Assembly (NCBI RefSeq): GCF_000300535.1
Contig: NZ_AMSH01000024.1
Span: 1-48,769 of the forward strand
DNA from: Bacillus xiamenensis
GTDB taxonomy: Bacteria > Bacillota > Bacilli > Bacillales > Bacillaceae
Reading direction: 5' to 3'
DNA length: 48,769 nt
Positions within the stretch are counted from its first letter, which is position 1. Each line of letters opens with the position of its first letter. The position numbers and the translations under genes are program-made. This document shows, in pieces, positions 32,864 to 41,174 of this stretch. The notes under the pieces were generated by a model that had not been told where the DNA came from, ran no database searches, and saw only the letters and a program-made list of their open reading frames with translations.

Positions 32864-32929
32864 TATCTATTCTGCTATAATGAAATTTGAATGATTTTTT
32901 GTTTTTCTAACGTTTTGGAGGGAAAGGGT

Positions 32930-34312
32930 TTGCGACATATTCTTCGTAAGAAACACATTCACGATTTGTTAGAACAGAGTAGACAGCAAAAGGTAAAGAA
33001 AACACTGGGCGGGCTCGATCTCACGCTCCTTGGTATAGGGGCTGTGATCGGGACGGGGGTCATGGTGTTGACCGGAATTACAGCAGCTAAGGATGCAGGA
33101 CCGGCTGTCATTTTCTCCTTTGCGATCGCAGCGATTGTGTGCAGTTTAGCAGCACTTTGTTATGCAGAAATGGCTTCAGCGCTGCCTGTGTTCGGCAGTG
33201 CTTACATTTATTCATATACAACGATGGGTGAGCTCGTGGGCCATCTTATGGGCTGGACATTATTATCTGTTTATATGCTGACGGCTTCGGCTGTAGCTAG
33301 CGGCTGGTCCAGTTATTTTAACAGTCTGCTGGAGGGATTTGGAATCTCGATTCCACATCAATTTTTAGCGGGACCAGAACAAGGCGGATATATGAATTTG
33401 CCGGCGATTATCATTGCTTTACTGATTGCGTGGATCTTATCTAGAGGAACGAAGGAAAGTAAAACATTCAATAATATCATGGTGTTTGTGAAACTTGGTA
33501 TTATCGTTCTTTTCATTGTAGTAGGTGGTTTTTATGTAGAGCCAGCCAATTGGCAGCCGTTCATGCCGTTTGGTACGGAAGGGATTATTGCCGGTGCAGC
33601 TGCTGTGTTTTTTGCCTTTTTAGGGTTTGATGCCATTTCGGCTTCTGCAGAAGAGGTGAAAAATCCACAGCGGAACCTCCCAATTGGTATCATTGGTTCA
33701 TTGCTTATTTGTACGGTCATCTATATTGTCGTTTGTTTGGTCATGACAGGCATGGTGCACTATACGAAGCTGAATGTGACAGAGGCCATGTCCTATGTGC
33801 TGCAAAGTGTGCATCAAAATAGTGTGGCTGGTATTATTTCTGTCGGTGCCGTCATTGGATTGATGGCTGTGATTTTCGCCAATAATTATGCGGCCACTCG
33901 AATTGCTTATGCGATGGGGCGGGACGGGCTATTGCCTAAAGTGTTTTCAAAAACAAACAAAAGTGATACCCCTGTTGCAAGTATATGGGTAATTGGCGGA
34001 ATGACAGCTGTTATTTCAGGCTTTATTGATTTGAAGAACCTGTCCAACCTAGCCAATATCGGTGCATTATTAACGTTTGCGATGGTGAGCTTATCTGTTC
34101 TCATCTTGAGAAAGACGCATAAGCAGCTTGAAAGGGGATTCCGGGTTCCTTTTGTGCCGGTCTTGCCGATCATTTCAATGGGCTGCTGTGTGTTTCTTAT
34201 GCTCAATTTACCGGGCCGGACATGGCTGTACTTTGGGGTTTGGCTGTTCATCGGTGTCGTCATGTACGCAGCGTATTCTAATAAACACAGTGAGTTAGCG
34301 AAATCTTCATAA
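32930..34312 (+). CDS. APC-family amino acid permease (YfnA/BcaP type)
   Basis: A 460-residue permease with about 12 helices and a basic cytoplasmic N-terminus. The first helix has LTLLGIGAVIGTGVMVLTG; conserved FFAFLGFDAISASAEEVKNPQRNLP marks the cationic/branched-chain amino acid transporter group, with LGFDAISASAEEVKNP as its core. B. subtilis YfnA and BcaP (YhdG) are relatives; the substrate is not determined. The TTG at 32930 is chosen because GGAGG sits 8 nt upstream. It follows the acyl-CoA ligase by 66 nt without a visible terminator, so the two may be cotranscribed. Confidence 0.83.
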   Translation: MRHILRKKHIHDLLEQSRQQKVKKTLGGLDLTLLGIGAVIGTGVMVLTGITAAKDAGPAVIFSFAIAAIVCSLAALCYAEMASALPVFGSAYIYSYTTMGELVGHLMGWTLLSVYMLTASAVASGWSSYFNSLLEGFGISIPHQFLAGPEQGGYMNLPAIIIALLIAWILSRGTKESKTFNNIMVFVKLGIIVLFIVVGGFYVEPANWQPFMPFGTEGIIAGAAAVFFAFLGFDAISASAEEVKNPQRNLPIGIIGSLLICTVIYIVVCLVMTGMVHYTKLNVTEAMSYVLQSVHQNSVAGIISVGAVIGLMAVIFANNYAATRIAYAMGRDGLLPKVFSKTNKSDTPVASIWVIGGMTAVISGFIDLKNLSNLANIGALLTFAMVSLSVLILRKTHKQLERGFRVPFVPVLPIISMGCCVFLMLNLPGRTWLYFGVWLFIGVVMYAAYSNKHSELAKSS

Positions 34313-34313
34313 G

Positions 34314-34352
34314 AAAAAGGTGCAAATCCGTTGACGATTTGTGCCTTTTTTC
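34314..34352 (+). terminator. Terminator after the permease gene
   Basis: AAAAAGGTGCAAATC and GATTTGTGCCTTTTT form a 15-bp stem with two wobbles around CGTTGAC. Confidence 0.88.
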
Positions 34353-34412
34353 TTACGATTTGGGATAAACTATATAAGAGATACTGTACGGAATAAGAGG
34401 AGGATGAGGGAT

Positions 34413-34778
34413 ATGATAAGCGTTAGTCCTTATATTGTCGTAGAAGATGTGAAGGAATCTCTTCAATATTATCAAGGGATTTTTGGCGGAGAGATTCATA
34501 TCTTAAATGAACATCAAGACCGTATATTACATGCTGAATTGCACCTTGGAGAATCACTGCTCCATTTTTCAGATACGTTTGGGCGCACGCCAAAGCCAGA
34601 GAATTTGAGGTTGATCATGCAGTTTGACAATGAAGAAGAGTTAAAGGCTGTATATGAGGCGCTTGAAGCGGACGGAGATGTGCTGGTGGAATTACAGGAT
34701 ACGTTCTTTGGTGCACTTCACGGACAAGTACAAGACCGGAAGAATGGTCTGATATGGGTGCTGAATTATATAAAATAA
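34413..34778 (+). CDS. VOC-superfamily protein (glyoxalase/PhnB-like)
   Basis: A 121-residue protein of the vicinal oxygen chelate fold, two babb modules: PYIVVEDVKESLQYYQGIFGGE then HAELHLGESLLHFSD, and LIMQFDNEEELKAVYEALEADGD then GALHGQVQDRKNGLIWVLN. This is the PhnB/YjdN-like branch; members include enzymes and antibiotic-binding proteins, and the substrate is unknown. The ATG at 34413 has AGGAGG 9 nt upstream; longer in-frame starts overlap the previous terminator. Monocistronic, with a terminator right behind it. Confidence 0.82.
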   Translation: MISVSPYIVVEDVKESLQYYQGIFGGEIHILNEHQDRILHAELHLGESLLHFSDTFGRTPKPENLRLIMQFDNEEELKAVYEALEADGDVLVELQDTFFGALHGQVQDRKNGLIWVLNYIK

Positions 34779-34784
34779 ACAAAG

Positions 34785-34811
34785 ACCTTCACATCTGTGA
34801 GGGTTTTTTTG
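34785..34811 (+). terminator. Terminator after the VOC gene
   Basis: ACCTTCAC-ATCT-GTGAGGGT, 8 bp with one wobble, then seven T. Confidence 0.88.
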
Positions 34812-34891
34812 GGGAGTGTTTTTATTTTCTGAAAAATGGAAAATATGCTATGTTGGAAGAATCATACGACATGGGGAAGGGTGGAAAATCA

Positions 34892-35767
34892 ATGGAGAAA
34901 GTTGAATTTCAATATATCCAAACAAATGGTATCAAGCTCCATATAGCAATGGCAGGCCCTGTAGATGGCCCGCTTCTTGTTCTGCTGCATGGGTTTCCAG
35001 AGTTTTGGTACGGCTGGAAAAATCAAATCATGCCCTTAGCAGAGGCAGGCTATCGCGTCATCGTTCCTGATCAAAGGGGGTACCATCTTAGTGACAAACC
35101 AGAAGGAGTCGAATCATACGTCTTAGATCAATTGAGAGATGATATTGTGGGATTGATTAAGGCGCTGAGTCCAAATCAAAAGGCCATTGTCGGCGGACAT
35201 GATTGGGGCGGAGCTGTTGCTTGGCATTTGGCTTCAACCCGATCTCAATATGTCGAGAAATTAATCATCGTCAATATGCCGCATCCGCGTGTAATGATGA
35301 AGGTTCTCCCGTTTTATCCGCCGCAGTGGAAAAAGAGCTCCTATATTGCATTCTTTCAGCTTCCGAATGTACCGGAGGCGGCGCTTCAAGAAAATCACTT
35401 TCAAAGGCTGGATGAAGCCATTGGATTGACGGCTAGACCCCATTTGTTCACGAAGGAAGATGTCTCAAGCTATAAGCTGGCATGGACGCAGCCTGGAGCG
35501 ATTACGTCTATGCTGAATTGGTATCGGGCTATTAAAAAAGGCGGTTTTGAAAAGCCGATTTCCAAACGAATTTTAGTTCCTGTCCGCATGATTTGGGGAA
35601 TGGAGGACAAGTTTCTAAGCAGAAAGCTGGCAAAGGAAACGATCAAGATTTGCCCAAATGGACAGCTGATTTTTGTCGATGATGCCTCACATTGGATTAA
35701 TCATGAGAAACCAAATGTCGTGAACAAGCTCATACTCGAATTTCTCAAATCAAGCAAAAAGCTCTGA
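34892..35767 (+). CDS. Alpha/beta hydrolase, epoxide hydrolase-like (YfhM type)
   Basis: A 291-residue alpha/beta-fold hydrolase. The oxyanion motif HGFPEFWYGW, DQRGYHLSDKP, the nucleophile elbow GGHDWGG (aspartate nucleophile), the acid in WGMEDKF and the base in DASHWINHE are all in place, the set expected for soluble epoxide hydrolases or related dehalogenases. The cap domain lies between about 140 and 215 and contains conserved tyrosines. B. subtilis YfhM is the nearest type I recall. The ATG at 34892 follows AAGGGTGG by about 7 nt; the extended frame upstream crosses a terminator and is not coding. Convergent with glnT. Confidence 0.85.
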   Translation: MEKVEFQYIQTNGIKLHIAMAGPVDGPLLVLLHGFPEFWYGWKNQIMPLAEAGYRVIVPDQRGYHLSDKPEGVESYVLDQLRDDIVGLIKALSPNQKAIVGGHDWGGAVAWHLASTRSQYVEKLIIVNMPHPRVMMKVLPFYPPQWKKSSYIAFFQLPNVPEAALQENHFQRLDEAIGLTARPHLFTKEDVSSYKLAWTQPGAITSMLNWYRAIKKGGFEKPISKRILVPVRMIWGMEDKFLSRKLAKETIKICPNGQLIFVDDASHWINHEKPNVVNKLILEFLKSSKKL

Positions 35768-35790
35768 TCAAAGGACCAGAGCTTTTTTTA
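35756..35790. terminator. Terminator between the hydrolase and glnT
   Basis: AAAAGCTCTG and CAGAGCTTTT form a 10-bp stem, followed by seven T on the plus strand and an A/T run on the other side; it lies between convergent genes. Confidence 0.88.
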
Positions 35791-35791
35791 G

Positions 35792-37219
35792 TTAACTGAT
35801 TTGATTCTTTTTCAACGTAACGGGTTCATCGTCCCAGCATTCGATTTTCTCATTGTTCGGAACGGCATTTTTATAGAAGACAGGATCTTCGCCTGCTTTT
35901 TTCTGTCTCATATAATCCTTCAGTGCTGCAAAGGCGACCTTAGACAGCATGGTGATGGCAATGAGGTTGACGATGACCATGAGACCCATGAATATGTCAG
36001 CCAGTCCCCAAACAAGATCGACCTTTGCGATGGAACCAAACAGAACCATCCCTATGACAGCGACGCGATATATGTTAAGCCAAATTTTGTTCGCTCCAAG
36101 GAACTCAATGTTCGTTTCTCCATAGTAGTAGTTACCAATTAAAGTACTAAAAGCAAAGAGGAAAATCATAACTGCAAGGAATCCAGAAGCCCATGGTCCA
36201 ATATGCTGACTTAATGAAGCCTGTGTGAGCTCAATCCCTTGCAAATTTGTTGTTTTATACGCATCAGAAAACAGAACAAGAAATGCTGTGCTCGTACAAA
36301 TAATTAACGTATCTGTTAACACGCCGAATGCTTGAATTAAGCCTTGTTTAACAGGGTGGCTTGTGACAGCAGTTGCTGCTGCGTTAGGTGCACTACCCAT
36401 ACCGGCTTCGTTTGAGAAGAGACCGCGTTTAATCCCTTGTAATAATGCTCCGCCTAGTGTACCTCCGGCGAACTGTTCAAAACCGAAAGCATGATTCACA
36501 ATCGTACTGATGACGCCAGGCAGTTCAGTGATATTTGTGACAATCACAAATAATGCGATACCGATGTATGCAACAGCAAGCACAACAACAATATATTCAG
36601 ATGCTTTTGCAATCGCTTGAATACCTTTAAAGATAATGGCGGCAAAAATAACAGCCATTATGATTCCAACAGTTAAACGGTCTAGACCAAAGGAACTTTT
36701 AAAAGCAACAGTAATCGTATTAGATTGAACCGAGTTAAAGACAATCCCAAAAGAAATGGTGATGAGGATAGCGAATAACACGCCCATCCATCGCTTGTTT
36801 AACCCTTTTTCCATATAATACGCAGGTCCGCCGCGGAACCCTGTTTTATCTTTCACTTTATACACCTGAGCCAGTGTGCTTTCAACAAAACTTGAAGCAG
36901 AACCAATAACGGCTACGACCCACATCCAAAAAATAGCTCCAGGTCCACCGACAGCAATAGCGATGGCAATTCCTGTAATGTTCCCTGTTCCTACACGTGC
37001 CGCCATACTGATGGCGAATGCTTGGAACGGTGAAATGCCTTCTTTTTCTTTTCTTCCTTCTTTCAGAACAAGTACCATTTCTTTCATCATTCTGATTTGG
37101 AGGAAGCGTGATTTATACGTAAAGTAAATCCCTACTCCGAGTAACAGAGCAATGACAATATAAGTCCAAATAAAATCATTTGTATGTGTTAAATAAGATA
37201 GCAAAGCTTTTTCGTTCAT
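35792..37219 (-). CDS. glnT: Sodium/glutamine symporter GlnT (YbgH, AGCS family)
   Basis: A 475-residue alanine-or-glycine:cation symporter family transporter with about ten helices. Signature segments are FQAFAISMAARVGTGNITGIAIA and GLFSNEAGMGSAPNAAATA, with GLFSNEAGMGSAPNAA typical of AGCS. In B. subtilis the homologue is part of the glsA-glnT operon induced by glutamine through GlnK-GlnL; the same order here supports glutamine as substrate, though alanine is possible. AGAGGTG lies 6-7 nt before the ATG. It is the second gene of the operon, 33 nt behind glsA. Confidence 0.88.
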   Translation of the reverse strand: MNEKALLSYLTHTNDFIWTYIVIALLLGVGIYFTYKSRFLQIRMMKEMVLVLKEGRKEKEGISPFQAFAISMAARVGTGNITGIAIAIAVGGPGAIFWMWVVAVIGSASSFVESTLAQVYKVKDKTGFRGGPAYYMEKGLNKRWMGVLFAILITISFGIVFNSVQSNTITVAFKSSFGLDRLTVGIIMAVIFAAIIFKGIQAIAKASEYIVVVLAVAYIGIALFVIVTNITELPGVISTIVNHAFGFEQFAGGTLGGALLQGIKRGLFSNEAGMGSAPNAAATAVTSHPVKQGLIQAFGVLTDTLIICTSTAFLVLFSDAYKTTNLQGIELTQASLSQHIGPWASGFLAVMIFLFAFSTLIGNYYYGETNIEFLGANKIWLNIYRVAVIGMVLFGSIAKVDLVWGLADIFMGLMVIVNLIAITMLSKVAFAALKDYMRQKKAGEDPVFYKNAVPNNEKIECWDDEPVTLKKNQIS

Positions 37220-37252
37220 AACATCACCTCTTCGAATTCATCACTGTTCTTT

Positions 37253-38233
37253 TTAAAAAATACTGAGATCCCACTCTTTGGCGAGCTTTTTCAGCATCAT
37301 GACACCAGTAATACTATTTCCGCAATCATCAATGGCGGGGCCATAAATGCCAATTCCGCAGCCTGTCTGAAACGGGAATTCTCTTCTTGCGCTTGGCGGA
37401 ACGCAAGCCATAATTCCTCCAGACACACCACTTTTGGCTGGCACGCCTACAAAAGCAGCAAAATTACCAGACGCATTGTACATGCCGCATGTCAGCATCA
37501 ACGCCTTTGTTAGTCTTGCGATATCTTTGGGAATGACTTGGACCTGTTTAAAGGGGTGATAGCCATCACTTGAGATAATCAGTCCAATTAAGGCGATGTC
37601 CTCTGTTGTGACCTCGATAGAGCATTGCTTTAAATAGACCTCTAACGTTTCTTCGACATCTGATTCTAAGTAATTGGTTTCTTTTAAATAATAAGCAAGT
37701 GCCCGGTTACGGTGCGCTGTTGCCCATTCTGATTGATATACCTCTTCATTAACAGAAGGACGCTTACCTATTAAGTTTTCGATTAAATCGAAAATATATG
37801 CTAGCTTTTCTGTAGAAGTCTTTCCGGAAAGGATGGAGGATACGGTAATAGCTCCAGCATTAATCATTGGATTAAAGGGTTTCCCTGGCTTATGCATCTC
37901 AAGGCGGTAAATCGAATTAAATGCATCACCAGTTGGCTCTACATCTACCCGATCCAAGACGTAAGGAACGCCTCTTCCTAAGCAGGCAGCTATAAAGCTG
38001 ATGACTTTTGAGATACTTTGCAGGGTAAAGGGAACGTCCCAATCACCATAACGTACAGATGATCCATCTGGGCCTATCACGCTGATACCAAGTTGAGAGG
38101 AATTCACTTTTCCGAGTGCTGGAATGTAGCTAGCATTTTGTCCGTTTTTGTAATACGGACGTATTTCTTCTGCCCATTGATCAACAGCAGGCTGGCATGC
38201 GTGTTGTGTATTATTAGAAATTTCTGTTTTCAT
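37253..38233 (-). CDS. glsA: Glutaminase GlsA (YbgJ)
   Basis: A 326-residue serine-dependent glutaminase (beta-lactamase-like fold) producing glutamate and ammonia. The Ser-x-x-Lys pair is in TLQSISKVISF (Ser73, Lys76). Further family blocks are GKVNSSQLGISV, KPFNPMINAGAI, RNRALAYYLKE and the C-terminal GVPAKSGVSGGIMACVP. The ATG at 38233 is 6 nt behind GGAGG; an extension to 38257 is not supported. It is the first gene of glsA-glnT, facing glnK across a 518-nt regulatory region. Confidence 0.92.
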   Translation of the reverse strand: MKTEISNNTQHACQPAVDQWAEEIRPYYKNGQNASYIPALGKVNSSQLGISVIGPDGSSVRYGDWDVPFTLQSISKVISFIAACLGRGVPYVLDRVDVEPTGDAFNSIYRLEMHKPGKPFNPMINAGAITVSSILSGKTSTEKLAYIFDLIENLIGKRPSVNEEVYQSEWATAHRNRALAYYLKETNYLESDVEETLEVYLKQCSIEVTTEDIALIGLIISSDGYHPFKQVQVIPKDIARLTKALMLTCGMYNASGNFAAFVGVPAKSGVSGGIMACVPPSARREFPFQTGCGIGIYGPAIDDCGNSITGVMMLKKLAKEWDLSIF

Positions 38234-38435
38234 ACGATTCCTCCAATCAAAAATCAAAAAAGTACCCTATTGAATTGGCGGATGACAAAAAATGCGATCA
38301 AATAGGCACGAAAACATGTTACACATCTTCAATGAACTTGTCATGCGCTGCTTGTACCACTCCTTTACACCTAAATATATGTTCAAATGAAGGCTTTGGC
38401 GGCGAAAAAACAAAAAGGGTTTTTAGTGAAAATTC

Positions 38436-38449
38436 AGAAAACGCTTACA
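38436..38449 (+). promoter_or_regulatory. cre-like site (CcpA)
   Basis: AGAAAACGCTTACA matches the cre consensus TGWAANCGNTNWCA at all but the first base. Glutaminase and its transporter are plausible carbon-controlled genes. Confidence 0.5.
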
Positions 38450-38549
38450 TATAGTTTCACTAAAATTGTTCATTTAATTTATCTTGGAAACTACACAATC
38501 TGACGAAAATCTACAGAAAAACTTACAAATAAAAATCGGTATGTCGACA

Positions 38550-38582
38550 ATTGTCTAAACAATTCCCATTATTGTAGACAAT
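38550..38582. promoter_or_regulatory. Inverted repeat upstream of glnK
   Basis: ATTGTCTA and TAGACAAT are perfect inverted copies with a 17-nt spacer; a GACAATTGTC palindrome overlaps the left arm. About 105 nt before the glnK -35. A possible operator. Confidence 0.35.
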
Positions 38583-38687
38583 CACCAAAGAACAGAATAG
38601 CTGAAAGGTCACCTTGATGACTCGGAGAATAGTCATAAAAAAAGATTTTGGAGATGAAAGGCACAGTGAAAATTATTTTTTTGCTCA

Positions 38688-38716
38688 TTGTGAAGAAAAG
38701 AGTCTCCTTGTATACT
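38688..38716 (+). promoter_or_regulatory. Sigma-A promoter of glnK-glnL
   Basis: TTGTGA, 17-nt spacer, TATACT. A start point near 38723 lies just before the GGGGAAGGGA site and the TTG at 38752, and excludes longer GlnK frames. Confidence 0.6.
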
Positions 38717-38751
38717 GTGGCTATGCAAACAGGGGAAGGGATGTCAGTCAC

Positions 38752-40038
38752 TTGAGTTTAAACCAGCTTGTCAAAAAAGACGCATTCATTTTAATTTTTA
38801 TGGTGGTCATTGTGCCGCTTGCAGGAGAGCTGAAGTTTTATCCTGTGAACGAGACATTTCGCATCAGTTTTGGGGCACCTGCGTTTTTCTTTTGTTTATT
38901 GCTCTTAAGAAAATCAAGACCGTTTCTGCCGGGATTGTTAACAGGCGCAGCCATTGTCCTTTTTCGGGTAGGCTTAGATTTGATTCAGCAAAAGGCTGAT
39001 CTGGCTGTGTCGTTTTATCAGCAATTTCCGAGCTTCTTTTTTTACTTTACTTACGCTTTTCTTTTCTTTGTTGTCCGTACGGGACGTTTTAAGCAGCGCT
39101 CCATTTTTATTGGACTGATTGGTCTTATGATTGAGCTGCTTGCTGATTTTGTCGAGCTGTTTGTACAGTTTTTAGTGTTTGATACCACAATCACCTTTTC
39201 AAAGCTGAGTGATATGGTGCTCATTGCATTTGCTCACAGCTTTGTAGTTATCAGCTTTTTTAATATGATGAGGCTGTATGAGGCACAATCAAGAGAGAAA
39301 CAAATCATGAAACAAAATGAGCATATGATGATGGTCATTTCGAATTTATATGAGGAAACGGTTCACTTAAAGAAGACGTTAAATCATACAGAACACATTA
39401 CGCAAGAATCATACCGGCTTTACCGTGTGCTGCATGAACACGAAGCAGGAAAAAACGTGAGTCAGGAGCTGTTGAAGCTCGCAGGAGAAATACATGAGGT
39501 TAAAAAGGACAATCAGCGTATTTTCGCTGGACTTTCGAAGCTGATCTCAAAAGAAAATATGCAAGACTATATGAGAGCTGAGGAGCTCGTTCAAATTGTG
39601 ATCCGCATTCAAGAGAAATATGCGCTGTCTCTAGAGAAGAACATTACTTTTACATCTGATATACGAGGCATTCACTTGCATGATTATCATGTGTTCATTT
39701 TCTTATCACTGATTAATAATTTAATGGCAAATGCAGTTGAAGCAATAGAGGATAACGGGGCCATCTCACTCGTATTAAAAGGCAGTCATGATAAAATAGA
39801 GATTCGGGTTGAAGATGATGGACCGGGTATTCCTGAGAAATTAAGAGAGGTTGTCTTTGATCCAGGCTACACCTCGAAATTTGATGCATATGGTACACCG
39901 TCTACGGGGATTGGTTTATCCTACGTGAGAGAGCTGGTTCAAGAGCTTGGAGGGCAAATCAAGATTGAACAAAAAGAAGCAAAAGGTACAGCTTTTCAGC
40001 TTGTCCTTCCAATACAAAATTTAATACAGAGAGGGTGA
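38752..40038 (+). CDS. glnK: Glutamine sensor histidine kinase GlnK (YcbA)
   Basis: A 428-residue sensor kinase. Five or six N-terminal helices (about 10-190; DAFILIFMVVIVPLAGEL, PAFFFCLLLL, FFFYFTYAFLFFVV and so on) form the sensor region, then a coiled linker and the phosphoacceptor area, then a C-terminal HATPase with N box LINNLMANAVEAIEDN, G1 VEDDGPGIPE, and G2 TGIGLSYVRELVQELGG. In B. subtilis it pairs with GlnL to induce glsA-glnT on glutamine. The TTG start is preferred over an ATG at 38617 because a promoter lies between them and the length then agrees with the 410-residue homologue. Confidence 0.8.
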   Translation: MSLNQLVKKDAFILIFMVVIVPLAGELKFYPVNETFRISFGAPAFFFCLLLLRKSRPFLPGLLTGAAIVLFRVGLDLIQQKADLAVSFYQQFPSFFFYFTYAFLFFVVRTGRFKQRSIFIGLIGLMIELLADFVELFVQFLVFDTTITFSKLSDMVLIAFAHSFVVISFFNMMRLYEAQSREKQIMKQNEHMMMVISNLYEETVHLKKTLNHTEHITQESYRLYRVLHEHEAGKNVSQELLKLAGEIHEVKKDNQRIFAGLSKLISKENMQDYMRAEELVQIVIRIQEKYALSLEKNITFTSDIRGIHLHDYHVFIFLSLINNLMANAVEAIEDNGAISLVLKGSHDKIEIRVEDDGPGIPEKLREVVFDPGYTSKFDAYGTPSTGIGLSYVRELVQELGGQIKIEQKEAKGTAFQLVLPIQNLIQRG

Positions 40039-40042
40039 GTGT

Positions 40043-40981
40043 ATGCGATTTTTCATTGCAGATGATGATCGTGCAATACGCTCGATTTTATGTCAAATCA
40101 TTGAGGATGAGGATTTGGGAGAGGTCGTGGATGAAGCTGATGACGGAATTGGATTAGAAGCTCATTCATTGAACCTGAAAAAAGTAGACATCCTTTTGAT
40201 TGATCTTTTAATGCCAGCTAGAGATGGTATTCAAACAATACGCCATATTCACCCTGAATTCAAAGGCAAGGTCATTATGATTTCTCAAGTAGAGGCAAAA
40301 GAGATGATGGCAGAAGCCTATGAACTTGGGATTGAATATTATATTCATAAACCCGTCAATCGAATTGAAATTGTCAGTGTCATTCGAAAGGTCATAGAGC
40401 GTATGAAGCTGGAAAAATCCATTTATGATATTCAAGCTTCCCTTCGGCATGTGCTGCCATTAGAGCCAGTGATTTCTCATGATGCGGGCGCTGGGGCGAA
40501 GCGAAGAACGATGAAAGAGGCAGGGGAATTCCTCCTATCTGAATTAGGAATTGTTGGAGAGAGCGGCTCTAAGGATTTACTAGAGATATTGATCTACTTA
40601 CATGAAACGCAGACAGCCAATTCCCATGAGATCAATTTTCCTCCACTCAAGCAGCTGTTTATCAAAACGGCGGAGAGAAAGCTGGACCATGGTGCGACCG
40701 ATGTGGAAGTGATGCGGGAAGTGAAAGCAGCAGAGCAGCGAATTAGACGAGCTATTCATCATTCCTTAAACCATTTCGCTTCACTAGGGTTAACAGATTT
40801 CTCGAATCCTAAGTTTGAGCATTATGCGTCAAAGTTTTTTGATTTTACCGACGTCAGCCAAAGAATGAAAGAAATGCAGAAGGCATCTTCACCCGCAGGG
40901 TCAACAGGCAGGGTCAATACGAAGAAGTTTGTGCAAATTTTTTATTTTGAAGCCAAGCAATTATTCGAAGGAATGAACTAA
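40043..40981 (+). CDS. glnL: Response regulator GlnL (YcbB)
   Basis: A 312-residue regulator. The receiver domain (1-120) has the acidic pair at residues 7-9 (ADDDR), phosphoacceptor Asp54 in LLIDLLMPARDG and Lys103 in YYIHKPV. A YcbB-type C-terminal domain (about 150-310) provides DNA binding, with RRTMKEAGEFLLSELGIVG and EQRIRRAIHHSLNHFASLG. It activates glsA-glnT by family knowledge. GAGGGTGA overlaps the glnK stop, so translation is coupled. The product of the cognate kinase gene is upstream by 4 nt. Confidence 0.9.
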   Translation: MRFFIADDDRAIRSILCQIIEDEDLGEVVDEADDGIGLEAHSLNLKKVDILLIDLLMPARDGIQTIRHIHPEFKGKVIMISQVEAKEMMAEAYELGIEYYIHKPVNRIEIVSVIRKVIERMKLEKSIYDIQASLRHVLPLEPVISHDAGAGAKRRTMKEAGEFLLSELGIVGESGSKDLLEILIYLHETQTANSHEINFPPLKQLFIKTAERKLDHGATDVEVMREVKAAEQRIRRAIHHSLNHFASLGLTDFSNPKFEHYASKFFDFTDVSQRMKEMQKASSPAGSTGRVNTKKFVQIFYFEAKQLFEGMN

Positions 40982-41024
40982 GGAAAATCTGTTGGAATGA
41001 TTGGAGAAAATAAACAGAGACAGG

Positions 41025-41105
41025 ATGCTCTTTTCTAGGATCGGTCTTGCTCTTGTAGGTGTCTTTGTTATTTATCCGATCATTCTGATTTTTCTTTTTT
41101 CTTGA
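41025..41105 (+). CDS. Possible 26-residue hydrophobic peptide
   Basis: A short frame beginning MLFSRIGLALVGVF that is nearly all hydrophobic after residue 5. The 193-nt gap between glnL and the SEC-C gene has no other content. No proper ribosome binding site sits at the right distance and no terminator follows, so this may be chance. Confidence 0.2.
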   Translation: MLFSRIGLALVGVFVIYPIILIFLFS

Positions 41106-41174
41106 AAATAAAACTCTCCTATGCAATCGTTTGTTAAAATAGTGAGGTTAGACTAGAATGTCGGAGGTTTTATT

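Larger units (their letters stand above)
38234..38751. other. Regulatory region between glsA and glnK
   Basis: No gene is needed here: a sigma-A promoter for glnK, a cre-like site and an inverted repeat are found. The GlnL direct repeat known in B. subtilis (TTTTGT-N4-TTTTGT) was looked for and not found exactly; TTTTTGTTTTTTC on the minus strand near 38404-38416 is the nearest thing. Confidence 0.5.

Noticed and set aside
34754-34891. Extended reading frame for the epoxide hydrolase-like protein
   Set aside because: It overlaps the end of the VOC gene and crosses its terminator; a good ribosome site precedes the ATG at 34892.
38617-38751. Longer GlnK starting at ATG 38617 with an AAAGG site
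   Set aside because: A sigma-A promoter (38688-38716) lies inside it, the extra residues are not membrane-like, and the shorter form fits the homologue's length. Some doubt remains.
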